Positions 36,561 to 48,845 of a stretch of 64,000 nucleotides of DNA are shown one piece after another. The stretch is from Eledone cirrhosa (Eukaryota > Mollusca > Cephalopoda > Octopoda > Eledonidae), in assembly GCA_964016885.1 (NCBI GenBank), contig OZ024757.1, positions 24,975,155-25,039,154 of the forward strand, given 5' to 3'. Under the pieces are notes generated by a model. It ran no database searches. It was not told the origin of the DNA and saw only the letters and a program-made list of their open reading frames with translations. The translations under genes were made by a program, and so were the position numbers. The stretch's first letter is position 1, and every line of letters starts with the position of its first letter.

Positions 36561-36659
36561 ATATATATACGTACATGTTCCCTTGACTGCTATTTCTAGC
36601 ATATATTAATAGACACTTTAGAAACAGCAGCTAAAAATCAGGAAACAACAGTGTGTGTC

Positions 36660-36890
<231 letters not shown>

Positions 36891-37014
36891 GTGATCCCCC
36901 TCCCAACCTTTAATCAAACAAACCTGCGATGTGGGCGATGATCAAAATAAACACCAAAATGTGAACAAACAGCCCAAAGGTGCTGCCGGATACACGATAA
37001 CATGTGTAGACGAA

Positions 37015-37550
37015 GTAAAACTTTTATTACTGTAATATAAAGTAGAAAACCTTTATTTAAACAAAGCTGCGATGCAGCGATGATCAAAACAAACTTCAAA
37101 ATGTAAATAAACTTTTCGTAGGTGCTGTCAGATACACGATAACATGTGTATCTGGAAGTTTGGTCGTATTATATCACTTTCAAATTGACCCCTATTATAT
37201 TCAAATTATCCCCTGTGGGGGGTGCGCCCACGTTGAGAATCGCTCATAAATAAATATATGTGAGTGTGTTGCTATGACTGCTATTTCTAGCAGGTTTACT
37301 GCCGTCCTGTAGACGCACACCAAAAACCGGAAGTGGCAGCCATTAAAAAACTTTGGCTTAAAATCAGGCAAAAGTTTTTAAACAATTTGCCAAGAAAGAT
37401 AACTCTTGTCTTACTTAATCGCAATAATCGAGTCAAAAATTTTGCGGGTGTGCAGATTGTTTGGTCGCATTTGCTGCTATTTCTAGCATGTATGGACATT
37501 TTAGAAATAGCAGCGAAAAACGGAAAACAGCAGAAAGAAGGACACACACC

Positions 37551-37601
<51 letters not shown>

Positions 37602-37630
37602 ATATATATGTATATATATATATATATGTA

Positions 37631-37702
<72 letters not shown>

Positions 37703-38380
37703 TGTGTGTCCTTCTTTCTGATGTTTTCCGTGTTTCGCTGCTATTTCTAAAGTGTTCATACATGCTAGAAATAGCAGTCAAATACCAGCAAACAAGACCA
37801 AATCAACTGCACAGCCGCAATATATATATGATATATAAATATATGTGAGTTGCAATGACTGCTATTTCTAGCAGGTTATTCCTAGCGTGTAAACTGCACA
37901 CCCGCAAAATTTTTATCTCGATTTTTGCGATTAAGTAAGGCAAGAGTTATCTTTCTTGGCAAAAACACCCTGGTTTGTTTACATTAAATTTTCTATTGTT
38001 TAAAAACTTTTCACTGATTTTAAGCCAAAGTTTTTTAATGGCTGCCACTTCCGGTTTTTGGTGTGCGTCTACAGGACTGCAGTAAACCTGCGAGAAATAG
38101 CAGTCATAACAACACACTCACATATATTTATTTATGAGGGATTCTCAACGTGGGGTGCACGCCCCACAGGGGATAATTTGCATATAATAGGGGTCAATTT
38201 GAAAAATACGACCCAGTTACACTTCGTCTACACATGTTATCGTGTATCTGGCAGCACCTACGAGAAGTTTGTTTTCATTTTGGAGTTTGTTTTTATCATC
38301 GCTGCATCGTAGCTTTGTTTAATTAAAGGATTTCTACTTTATATTACAGTAATAACACTTTTACAAGACTCTGTTTGTTT
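37015..38380. mobile_element. Large imperfect palindrome, copy A1
   Basis: Left arm 37015-37560 and right arm ~37700-38380 are inverted copies: AAGTGGCAGCCATTAAAAAA versus TTTTTTAATGGCTGCCACTT, and GTAATATAAAGTAGAAA versus TTTCTACTTTATATTAC. The centre is a (TA)n run. The motif TGCTATTTCTAGCA recurs at each sub-boundary (37278, 37478, 37738, 37858 and inverted), suggesting nested foldbacks. CTCAACGTGGGG...CCCCACAGGGG recalls a hAT-like end. No coding frame. Confidence 0.85.
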
Positions 38381-39027
38381 TTATATTAAAGGGGGACATA
38401 AACATATTTTAAATGTTTAAATATATTTATTTATTTATGTCCTTCTCTCTGTTGTTTACTAAACTCTGAATTCAGCATTTTTCTGTTCTTCTCTAGGGTT
38501 CGAGCATGTATATATATATGGCAGTCAACCTCACTTGGCACAGACTCGAAAAAGCCGCCGCTAATCGTGATCGTTGAGGTTATAATTAAACTAAAATGCT
38601 TCCACTGGGCACGATAAGCTGATCATGATCGTTGGAGAGTGTTTTCTGCGCTGAACCTAAGATTAAAAGATATATATATATATAGCTGTTTAAACGGCCG
38701 GAGCTCAGCCGTCGGGGTGCTGAATATTTTCATATATATGTATGTGTATGTATATGTATGTGTGTGTGTTTTGCGAATTAATAATTATATAAACAAGTTT
38801 GTAATGAACAATTTATTTATTATCAAAACTGTATAAACATGATATTATTTACAGTAACAATAACAATAATAATGATGATTTCTAGTAAAGGTGGAAGGAC
38901 AGTAATTTGGGGGAGGGTAAAGTAGATTAAATCGAAGAGAGAAACAAAGAAGAAACAACGAATAGGAGAGGGGATGGCAAGAACTCCGGTGTCGCAGAAA
39001 ATAGGGGAGGGTGTTTGAGCTTTGGGC

Positions 39028-39480
39028 CTAGGGCAGAAATGCTGCGCCCCACAGACAAGATGGCAAAAGTATTCTCACGGACGATGCCAGTACATTACCC
39101 AAGTACATTACCCAATGTAACAACCACCCAACCTGGCGGGATTCCTTCCTCAGACGGGCCGCCGACGCTTTGATCCTGCGGAGGAGCTCGGCAGTACGGG
39201 GTCCAAATACCTCTGAGGTCTCGACATTGACTGGTGCAGAGAGGAAGCGGCCGGACAATCCTCGGTATTTGTTTATTTTACGTTCTTCTGAGAAGCGGGC
39301 GGCGATGCTGGGGTTTGTGGCCGAAACGACTTGGAAACGAAGTTGGAGGCGGAGATTGTGTCGTTGCTGGTGGTGTCCCACATGAGGGACCTACCTCCTT
39401 CGAATGGGAAGAGAGTGATTCCGTCGGGGCGCTTGCCATCTCCGGGACCTGTTGAGAACAGCGAGTATCTATTCAATAAT
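39028..39480 (-). pseudogene. Retroelement C-terminal domain fragment, right arm (A1)
   Basis: Minus strand: GDGKRPDGITLFPFEGGRSL, MWDTTSNDTISASNFVSKSF (39476-39290), then after a frameshift SATNPSIAARFSEERKINKY and SAPVNVETSEVFGPRTAELL, RRIKASAARLRKESRQV. Same domain as 36120-36560 but opposite in orientation and less deleted. Function of the domain is not established; it forms the end of certain RT proteins. Confidence 0.72.
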
Positions 39481-39615
39481 TATTTGAATATTGAAATTTT
39501 AGGTTTAACTACCTTTTAAACCAAATACATTAAGAAAGGCATAAACAACACCACATCATTTTTATTTCGATTTTGAAAGTAGATTTATAAGTATTAAATT
39601 TCAGTAGATTCTTAT

Positions 39616-39900
39616 AGCCTTCATGGTGGTCTGGTGGGAGATACCAGAGCAAGTGGAGCTTCTAGTCTGGGGTTCAATCCTAGTCAGGAGATACTCGAAA
39701 GAGTTCATATTAAACTTATTCAGTTTTTTTTCTTATCTCTAGAGATAAATACATATACATAAGGTAATTTGTTAGAACATCAGATAGAATACTTTGTAGT
39801 ATTTTTTCCAGTTCTTTATTCTCAGTTCAACTTTACTTTTCTTACATTCGGGGTTGATAATAAAGTACCAGTCAAATACTAGGGGTTCTCTCTTACTCTA
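39616..39900 (+). mobile_element. tRNA-derived SINE (type 4), A1 copy
   Basis: Head GGTGGTCTGGTGGGAGATAC, B box TGGGGTTCAATCCTAGTCAG, and a 3' end CGGGGTTGATAATAAAGTAC with CAGTCAAATACTAGGGGTT, which resembles the type-1 conserved domain. Second copy at 50065-50348. Confidence 0.7.
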
Positions 39901-40239
39901 TATCTCTTTCTCACTCTCTCTTTTATTCAGACCTGGAGAGGAGATGTACTCTGCCAGGTTTTATAATGAGTTATGGGCTCATACCTGCCTTCAACATCAC
40001 TGTGTACTGAGTGTAGCATTTTATATCCTTGTTCTGGGCCTTCCTAACACCCCTGTGTATTAAGTGTAGCTTTTAATATCCTTGTTCAGGGCCTTCATAA
40101 TACCAGACTAGCTAATGTGTATATTATATTGTTATAGAGGAACTAAGTATGTCCTTTAGGTTCTGTAATGTACCCTAGTTGGCCCTAATGGTAGCACCAG
40201 CCCTGTATAAAACTGTGATACTTTAAGGTTCAGTAATGT

Positions 40240-40635
40240 ACCTATCTGATGTCTGTACCCTAGCTGGTTGTCTGTCTCTATCTACCCTAGGTGTCTCTGT
40301 GTCTCACTGAGGTCTGTACCCTAGGTGGCTCTGTGTCCCTCTAAGGTCTGTACCCTAGGTGGATCTGTCTCTCTCTAAGATCTGTACCCTCGGTGGCTCT
40401 GTGTCTCTCTAAGGTCTGTACCCTCGGTGGCTCTGTGTCTCTCTAAGGTCTGTACCCTAGGTGGCTCTGTGTCTCTCTAAGGTCTGTACCCTAGGTGGCT
40501 CTGTGTCTCTCTAAGGTCTGTACCCTAGGTGGCTCTGTGTCTCTCTAATGTCTGTACCCTAGGTGGCTCTGTGTCTCTCTAAGGTCTGTACCCTAGGTGG
40601 TTCTGTGTCTTATTAAGGCCTGTGTCCTATGTGGC
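40240..40635 (+). repeat. 34-bp tandem array
   Basis: Unit GGTCTGTACCCTAGGTGGCT then CTGTGTCTCTCTAA, ~11 copies. Same unit at 41235-41475 and 50690-50960. GTCATC/TCATCATTATCATCGC repeats (40635-40712) follow. Confidence 0.93.
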
Positions 40636-40802
40636 TGTCATCATCATTATCATCGCTGTCATTGCCACTGTCATCATCATTATCATCGCTGTCATCGCCA
40701 CAGTCGTCGTCAGGGCTGGATTACCTCACAACGGTAGCGAACATATTTGGATGTGATCATACGAAAGGAATTGTTGAAACATATCAGATCTGAAATAGAG
40801 AG

Positions 40803-40815
40803 AGTTAGATGATGT

Positions 40816-40848
<33 letters not shown>

Positions 40849-40878
40849 CTCGCAGACAGTGAGAGAGAGAGAGAGGAA
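40803..40878. repeat. GA microsatellite
   Basis: (GA)n interrupted by GGGAGACTCGCAGACAGT; same in A2 (51217-51270). Confidence 0.93.
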
Positions 40879-41164
40879 AACATTGATTGTGTTCACCACA
40901 TTAAGTTACTATCTTACTAATGAAACAATTAATAATTTTAGTAAATTCTTCAATATTCTTCATTAATTAATTGAAAGAGAGTGTATTTCATTAGAAATGT
41001 GGTCATAAAAAAATAATAATAATGAATTATTGTGTACAGTGCTAAGGTGCACTACAACTCATCAAAGGTGCATGTATGGTATATAGAATAATGTACACAT
41101 GTCAGGAAAGTGAACAGTGTATGAGTCATGATATACCTGTGTGTGTGTGTGTAAGGAGGGGGGA

Positions 41165-41945
41165 TATTACCTAACAACTGATGCGGGTAGTTTGTTCCAT
41201 GGAGGTTTTAAAGGATGCAGTGTCTCCACAGCTAACAACTGTGTCTCTCTAAGGTCTGTACCCTAGGTGGCTCTGTGTCTCTCTGAGATCTGTACCCTAG
41301 GTGGCTCTGTGTCTCTCTAAGGTCTGTAGCCTAGGTGGCTCTGTGTCTCTCTGAGATCTGTACCCTAGGTGGCTCTGTGTCTCTCTAAGGTCTCTACCCT
41401 TGGTAGCCGAGTATCTCACTGAGATCTGTACCCTAGGTGGCTCTGTGTCTTATTAAGGCCTGTGTCCTATGTGGCTGTCATCATCATTATCATCGCCACA
41501 CTCGTCGTTTGTTCCATGGAGGTTTTAAATGATGCAGTGTCTCCACAGCTAACAACTGATGCAGGTAGTTTGTTCCATGGAGGTTTTAAAGGATACAGCG
41601 TCTCGACATCTAACAACTGAAGCAGGTAGTTTGTTCCATGGAGGTTTTAAAGGATGCAGTGTATCGACAGCTAACAACTGATGCAGGTAGTTTGTTCCAT
41701 GGAGATTTTAAAGGATGCAGTGTCTCGACATCTAACAACTGAAGCAGGGAGTTTGTTCCATGGTGGTTTTAAAGGATGCAGTGTCTCGACAGCTAACAAC
41801 TGATGCAGGGAGTTTGTTCCATGGAGGTTTTAAAGGATGTGGTGTCTCGGCAACTAACAATTGATGTAGGTAGTTTGTTCCATGGAGGTTTTAAAGGATA
41901 CAGTGTCTCAAAAGCTAACAACTGATGCAGGTAGTTTGTTTCATG
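41165..41945 (-). repeat. 61-bp LINE-derived array with an inserted 34-bp array
   Basis: One 61-bp unit (41175-41237), then a jump inside the unit (CTAACAACTG joined to TGTCTCTCTAAGG) into 34-bp units (41240-41475), then ATCATCGCCACACTCGTCG and seven to eight further 61-bp units to 41945. On the minus strand each 61-bp unit reads WNKLPASVVSCRDTASFK. Confidence 0.9.
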
Positions 41946-42105
41946 CTTCAGCAACTCTGAACGTGAAACAATGTTTCCAAAAGTCATGGGAGCTGTGCTG
42001 CTTTCTGATTTTGTAGGCCTGTCCACGGGTGTTAGACACATTGAATTCAAAAAGGTGCTCAGTTTTAATGATATATTCTCTTTCTGACATAAAAAAAAAC
42101 TAAGA
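41935..42105 (-). pseudogene. LINE RT C-terminus, source of the 61-bp arrays
   Basis: Minus strand: MSEREYIIKTEHLFEFNVSN, TRGQAYKIRKQHSSHDFWKH, CFTFRVAEA, stop (TGA where W is expected), NKLPASV. RG...K(I/L)RK..S......FF(T)FRV...WN.LP..VV is the usual end of CR1/Jockey-type RT proteins. The sequence then runs straight into the 61-bp array, whose unit is the continuation WNKLPASVVSCRDTASFK repeated. Confidence 0.85.
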
Positions 42106-42289
42106 AAAATACCATGGAGGCAAGAAACAGTTTTTTTATTGTACAAGCTCAACCAACAATAAAGAAATTTAATAAAAATTTAATAAAAATTTGGAAAAAA
42201 TTAATGTAAAAATGAAAAATATGTAAAAAACAATTGAAAATAACAGGCAACTGAATTTTGAAATTTTGGTGAATAGATGTGGAGTGTTG

Positions 42290-44325
42290 GTATATAACAC
42301 ATATAACCCAATCAGTGAAGCCCTTTAGTATAGGTCAACTGGGAAATTATAACACATATAACCCTATCAGTGAAGTCCTTTAGTATAGGTCAACTGGGAA
42401 ACTATAACACATATAACCCTATCAGTGAAGTCCTTTAGTATAGGTCAACTGGGAAACTATAACACATATAACCCTATCAGTGAAGTCCTTTACTATAGGT
42501 CAACTGAGAAACTATAACACATATAACCCTATCAGTGAAGTCCTTTAGTATAGGTCAACTGTGAAACTATAACACATATAACCCTATCATTGAAGTCCTT
42601 TAGTATAGGTCAACTGAGAAACTATAACACATATAACCCTATCAGTGAAGTCCTTTAGTATAGGTCAACTGGGAAACTATAACACATATAACCCTATCAG
42701 TGAAGTCCTTTAGTATAGGTCAACTGGGAAACTATAACACATATAATCCTATCAGTGAAGTCCTTTAGTATAGGTCAACTGAGAAACTATAACACATATA
42801 ACCCTATCAGTGAAGTCCTTTAGTATAGGTCAACTGGGAAACTATAACACATATAACCCTATCAGTGAAGTCCTTTAGTATAGGTCAACTGGGAAACTAT
42901 AACACATATAACCCTATCAGTGAAGTCCTTTAGTATAGGTCAACTGGGAAACTATAACACATATAACCCTATCAGTGAAGTCCTTTAGTATAGGTCAACT
43001 GGGAAACTATAACACATATAACCCTATCAGTGAAGTCCTTTAGTATAGGTCAACTGGGAAACTATAACACATATAACCCTATCAGTGAAGTCCTTTAGTA
43101 TAGGTCAACTGGGAAACTATAACACATATAACCCTATCAGTGAAGTCCTTTAGTATAGGTCAACTGGGAAACTATAACACATATAACCCTATCAGTGAAG
43201 TACTTTAGTATAGGTCAACTGGGAAACTATAACACATATAACCCTACCAGTGAAGTCCTTTAGTATAGGTCAACTTGGAAACTATAACACATATAACCCT
43301 ATCAGTGAAGTCCTTTAGTATAGGTCAACTGAGAAACTATAACACATATAACCCTATCAGTGAAGTCCTTTAGTATAGGTCAACTGGGAAACTATAACAC
43401 ATATAACCCTATCAGTGAAGTCCTTTAGTATAGGTCAACTGAGAAACTATAACACATATAACCCTATCAGTGAAGTCCTTTAGTATAGGTCAACTGGCAA
43501 ACTATAACACATATAACCCTATCAGTGAAGTCCTTTAGTATAGGTCAACTGGGAAACTATAAGACATATAACCCTGTAAGTGAAGTCCTTTAGTATAGGT
43601 CAACTGAGAAACTTTAACACATATAACCCTATCAGTGAAGTCCTTTAGTATAGGTCAACTGGGAAACTATAACACATATAACCCTATCAGTGAAGTCCTT
43701 TAGTATAGGTCAACTGAGAAACTATAACACATATAACCCTATCAGTGAAGTCCTTTAGTATAGGTCAACTGGGAAACTATAACACATATAACCCTATCAG
43801 TGAAGTACTTTAGTATAGGTCAACTGGGAAACTATAACACATATAACCCTATTAGTGAAGTCCTTTAGTATAGGTCAACTGGGAAACTATAACACATATA
43901 ACCCTATCAGTGAAGTCCTTTAGTATAGGTCAACTGGGAAACTATAACACATATAACCCTATCAGTGAAGTCCTTTAGTATAGGTCAACTGAGAAACTAT
44001 AACACATATAACCCTATCAGTGAAGTCCTTTAGTATAGGTCAACTGGGAAACTATAACACATATAACCCTATCAGTGAAGTCCTTTAGTAGAGGTCAACT
44101 GGGAAACTATAACACATATAACCCTATCAGTGAAGTCCTTTAGTATAGGTCAACTGGGAAACTATAAGACATATAACCCTATCAGTGAAGTCCTTTAGTA
44201 TAGGTCAACTGGGAAACTATAACACATATAACCCTATCAGTGAAGTCCTTTAGTATAGGTCAACTGAGAAACTTTAACACATATAACCCTATCAGTGAAG
44301 TCCTTTAGTATAGGTCAACTAACAG
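42290..44325. repeat. 55-bp satellite array, ~37 copies
   Basis: Unit AACACATATAACCCTATCAG, TGAAGTCCTTTAGTATAGGT, CAACTGGGAAACTAT. Highly uniform: most units differ at 0-2 sites, chiefly GGGAAAC versus GAGAAAC. Starts after an A-rich stretch (42150-42290) and ends TCAACTAACAGAAG. No origin recognised. Confidence 0.95.
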
Positions 44326-44539
44326 AAGTATTAAGGGTATAGAAAAAAATCTAAATAAGCCTACAACAGTTATTGCGGGCCACTCTGACTGGTCAGGTGG
44401 GCTCGATTGTGGCCTGTGGGCCGCCTGTTGCACGCCCCTCCTTTAGACAGAATATCTATCACTGTTAAGTAATACTGATCTGTCGGCCAACTACATTTTC
44501 CAGCCTGTGGCGTTTGGGGGAGTCGGGATACTGACTGCG

Positions 44540-44665
44540 AGATTCCTATCTTCACTGGCGGCTAGTCTGACGAAGGTGACTGGTGAAGCTCGTGAGGGCA
44601 CTTGGTTGTTCTAGCTCCTCAGCCTCGCCATCGCCCGAGGTAACGCTGCAGACGTGCTGGCTTGC
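44540..44665 (+). pseudogene. Retroelement C-terminal domain fragment
   Basis: Reads AASLTKVTGEAREGTWLF, stop, LLSLAIARGNAADVLA. The SLAI.RGNAA..L motif is the conserved end of the domain seen at 39028-39480. Decayed; adjacent to the 55-bp array. Confidence 0.6.
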
Positions 44666-44762
44666 CTAAAAAATTATTAGAGAGGTTTCCCAGTGCTCCT
44701 CGCAATACTGTTATCTTTTGCTCTAGTAGCAGCTCGTTTGTCCACCCCTTTCGCTTGCCTTT

Positions 44763-45080
44763 GGTTGTATGTGGTCCTAGATGTATTACCTGCTTGTGTG
44801 TTGTATGTGCTCCTAGATGTATATATTACCTGCTTGTGTGTTGTATGTGGTCCTAGATGTATGTATTACCTGTTTATGTGTTGTATGTGGTCCTAGATGT
44901 GTGTATTACCTGGTTATGTGGTCCTAGATGTGTGTATTACCTGGTTATGTGGTCCTAGATGTATGTATTACCTGCTGGTGTGTTGTATGTAGTCCCAGAT
45001 GTGTGTGATAGCCGCTTGTGTGTTGTATGTGGTCCTAGATGTGTGGATTACCTGTTTATGTGTTGTATGTCGTCCCAAAT
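44763..45080 (+). repeat. 40-bp minisatellite, second location (~8 copies)
   Basis: Same unit as 29669-31445 (TATGTGGTCCTAGATGTATG then TATTACCTGCTTGTGTGTTG), with two shortened units at 44905-44955. Confidence 0.92.
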
Positions 45081-45300
45081 GTGTGTGCTACTTCTGATGC
45101 TTCTGTGATTTGTTTTCTTTCTTCTTTCTCTCTTCCGAGAAACAATCCTGTATTTTTTAAATCTATTCCATGTGTTAAGTAATTAGCAGCAACAACAAAC
45201 TGATTTTCAGTTGTAAAAAGAATCTTTAAACCTTCACCATTTACATTAACACATACCATATGTTGTCCCAGCCACAAATAAACAGTAAAAAAAACTTACT
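45056..45300 (-). other. Unrecognised open frame
   Basis: Minus strand frame with WLGQHMVCVNVNGEGLKILF, TTENQFVVAANYLTHGIDLK and NTGLFLGREKEERKQITEAS. It has ordinary amino-acid composition, unlike the repeat artefacts, and the 3' part runs into the 40-bp array. AG-like and GT-like sites are present but no consistent exon could be fixed. It could be a decayed transposon or host exon. I do not recognise it. Confidence 0.25.
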
Positions 45301-45835
45301 TTGCGGTTAAATTCTTCACAATTAAAAGAAAATTATTTCTAACACGTTTCTAGAGAACACCAAGTTTACACCTTCAATATCCGGTAAAAGTAAAAACAAA
45401 TTCCGGAGACATTTAACGAAACGAAACTTTGTAAAGAAAAACGAAAATTAAACGAAGACAAATAGTAAATTTTTATTTTTATTAAATAAAATACCAGTAA
45501 TTCACCGGATTAGATTTAATCAACTTTCTTCTCTCTGCACGAAAAACGAAAAAAATTCCTGACTTAGTGCTTAATATATAGAGAGGGGAGAGTTTGGTGT
45601 TACTTGATATAGAGAGGGGTATTGGAAGAGAGTGCCGTGTAGTAGATATAGAGAGGGAGAGAGTTAGTGCTAATTGATATAAAGAGGGGGATTTGGACCC
45701 CCCCCCGCCTCCCCCAAGAAAAATTATGAAATGCTTCCACCTCCCTGTACATATATATATAGTATACACACACAGACATATATATATGTATATATTATAT
45801 ATATAGTAAATAAATATGTGTGTGTATCAGTGGTC

Positions 45836-46009
45836 CCCAAACTTTTCTGATCCACACCCCTCCTCTAAAATATGTTTATGTTCCCCTTTAATATAAAAAC
45901 AATCCGAGTCTTCTGAAAGTGTTATTACTGTAATATAAAGTAGAAACCCTTTATTTAAACAAAGCTACGATGCAGCGATGATCAAAACAAACTTCTCGTA
46001 GGTGCTGCC
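45836..46009 (-). mobile_element. Solo arm of the palindrome element, hAT-like end
   Basis: CAGTGGTCCCCAAACTTTTC then sequence matching the reverse complement of 38255-38420 (TTATTACTGTAATATAAAG, ACAAAGCTACGATGCAGCGA, GTAGGTGCTGCCA). CAGTGGT.CCCAAA resembles a hAT terminal repeat. 45300-45830 before it holds low-complexity sequence and GA/TA runs only. Confidence 0.55.
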
Positions 46010-46055
46010 AAGCGGGGAAAAGTGGATGTATAATGATGATGATATATATATATAT
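46008..46055 (+). mobile_element. RTE 3'-tail fragment
   Basis: AAGCGGGGAAAAGTGGATGT then ATAATGATGATGATATATA, the same terminus as the RTE at 63178-63215. Confidence 0.6.
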
Positions 46056-46449
46056 ATATATCTCCCACCCTTGCAAACAGGGAAAAGCAGACGTAAAATG
46101 AAAATGATGATATATAGATAGATATGTATATATATATATATATTTATACTTATGTCATGGTGGCTACAGCTGCCAAGAGGAAGAAGCCGGACAAATCCTC
46201 TGATATTTGTTTATCTTCCTTTCCTTTGTGTATATATATTATGTGTGTGTGTATGAAGATGTATGACTCCCTAGCAAGCCAAACTACAGTTACTCCCCAA
46301 CATGGAGAGCAAATTAAAACATTACCTGTTAGAGACGAACGTGAAATGATTTGTGAGTGAACTACCGGTGTAACAGTAATTATGTTACCGGTGTAACTAT
46401 TTCTGTTTACCTTATTTTTAAATCACACACCTATATTAGTTTAGTGACC

Positions 46450-46895
46450 TTTCAATTCAAATAAATTCTTGATGATGAGTGAACTCGCATCGGAGTAGCC
46501 CAACGCCTTGGCCTCCGCGTGTGTGAGCCACATAAATGCTCTCAACGACATAGTGAGAAGAAGCCTGGACGCAGCTGAATTTCCATCTCAACTGGAGCCA
46601 GCAGGCCTAGCCCGCGGAGATGGCAAGCACCCCGAGGGAATCACCCTCTTCCCATTCGAAGGAGGTAGATCCACAAACCCCAGCATCGCTGCACGTCTCG
46701 CAGATGAACATAAAATAAACAAATTCCGGTGTTTGTCCTGGAGCTTCTTCTACGCACCAGACACCGTCGAGACCCCAGGCCTACTTGGACCCATTACAGC
46801 CGAGCTCCTCCGCAAGATCGGAGTGTTTGTGGCCCGTCTGAGGATGGAGTCCCACGAGGTTTGATGGCTGTTGCAGCAGGTGTCACTGCCCTTAC
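46450..46895 (+). pseudogene. Retroelement C-terminal domain fragment, left arm (A2)
   Basis: Open frame 46508-46864: ASACVSHINALNDIVRRSLD, GDGKHPEGITLFPFEGGRST, NPSIAARLADEHKINKFRCL, YAPDTVETPGLLGPITAELL and RKIGVFVARLRMESHEV. Unlike the A1 copy the frame is intact, yet the LMWDTT...SATNP part is deleted between GGRST and NPSIAAR. A stop follows V; QQVSLPL continues beyond it. Confidence 0.68.
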
Positions 46896-47112
46896 ATATA
46901 TATACGTACATGTTCCCTTGACTGCTATTTCTAGCATATATTAATAGACACTTTAGAAACAGCAGCTAAAAATCAGGAAACAACAGTGTGTGTCTGTATA
47001 TATATACACAGAGAGAAAGAGAGAGAGAGAGAGAGAGAGCAGCCAAAGACACACACACACATACACACAGGTGTATGTCTGCGTCTAGGTATATATATGT
47101 ATGTGTCTTTGC

Positions 47113-47207
<95 letters not shown>

Positions 47208-47334
47208 CAGTGATCCCCCTCACAACCTTTAATCAAACAAACCTGCGATGTGGGCGATGATCAAAATAAACACCAACATGTGAACAAACAGCCCAAAGGT
47301 GCTGCCGGATACACGATAACATGTGTAGACGAAG

Positions 47335-47982
47335 TAAAACTTTTATTACTGTAATATAAAGTAGAAACCCTTTATTTAAACAAAGCTGCGATGCAGCGAT
47401 GATCAAAACAAACTTCAAAATGTAAATAAACTTTTCGTAGGTGCTGTCAGATACACGATAACATGTGTATCTGGAAGTTTGGTCGTATTATATCACTTTC
47501 AAATTGACCTCTATTATATTCAAATTATCCCCTGTGGGGGGTGCGCCCCACGTTGAGAATCCCTCATAAATAAATATATGTGAGTGTGTTGCTATGACTG
47601 CTATTTCTAGCAGGTTTACTGCCGTCCTGTAGACGCACACCAAAAACCGGAAGTGGCAGCCATTAAAAAACTTTGGCTTAAAATCAGGCAAAAGTTTTTA
47701 AACAATTTGCCAAGAAAGATAACTCTTGTCTTACTTAATCGCAATAATTGAGCCAAAAATTTTGCGGGTGTGCAGATTGTTTGGTCGCATTTGCTGCTAT
47801 TTCTAGCATGTATGGACATTTTAGAAATAGCAGCGAAAAACGGAAAACAGCAGAAAGAAGGACACACACCTATATATATATATGTATATATATATATTTT
47901 GGATATGTGTGTGTTTGTTTATATGTATATATATATATATATATGTATGTATATATATATATATACATATATATTTATATAT

Positions 47983-48014
<32 letters not shown>

Positions 48015-48845
48015 TTATGGATATGTGTCTGTTTGTTTATATGTATATATATATATATACGTGTGTGTGTATATATATATGTATATATATATATATATAT
48101 ATGTATCTCTATATATATATATATGTATATATAGGTGTGTGTCCTTCTTTCTGATGTTTTCCGTGTTTCGCTGCTATTTCTAAAGTGTTATTTCATAAAG
48201 TGCTATCTAAAGTGCTATTTCATACATGCTAGAAATAGCAGTCAAATACCAGCAAACAAGACCAAATTAACTGCACAGCCGCAATATATATATGATATAT
48301 AAATATATGTGAGTTGCTATGACTGCTATTTCTAGCAGGTTATTCCTAGCGTGTAAACTGCACACCCGCAAAATTTTTATCTCGATTTTTGCGATTAAGT
48401 AAGGCAAGAGTTATCTTTCTTGGCAAAAACACCCTGGTTTGTTTACATTAAATTTTCTGTTGTTTAAAAACTTTTCACTGATTTTAAGCCAAAGTTTTTT
48501 AATGGCTGCCACTTCCGGTTTTTGGTGTGCGTCTACAGGACTGCAGTAAACCTGCAAGAAATAGCAGTCATAGCAACACACTCACATATATTTATTTATG
48601 AGGGATTCTCAACGTGGGGTGCACGCCCCACAGGGGATAATTTGCATATAATAGGGGTCAATTTGAAAAATACGACCCAGTTACACTTCGTCTACACATG
48701 TTATCGTGTATCTGGCAGCACCTACGAGAAGTTTGTTTACATTTTGGAGTTTGTTTTTATCATCGCTGCATCGTAGCTTTGTTTAATTAAAGGATTTCTA
48801 CTTTATATTACAGTAATAACACTTTTACAAGACTCTGTTTGTTTT
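47335..48845. mobile_element. Large imperfect palindrome, copy A2
   Basis: Same structure as 37015-38380: left arm 47335-47880, (TA)/(TATG)n centre of different length and sequence, right arm 48130-48845. One extra ~34-bp internal duplication (AAAGTGCTATTTCATA, 48184-48225) is specific to this copy. Confidence 0.85.

Noticed and set aside
42290..44325. CRISPR-like or regulatory array
   Set aside because: Contiguous 55-bp repeats without spacers; behaves as a satellite.
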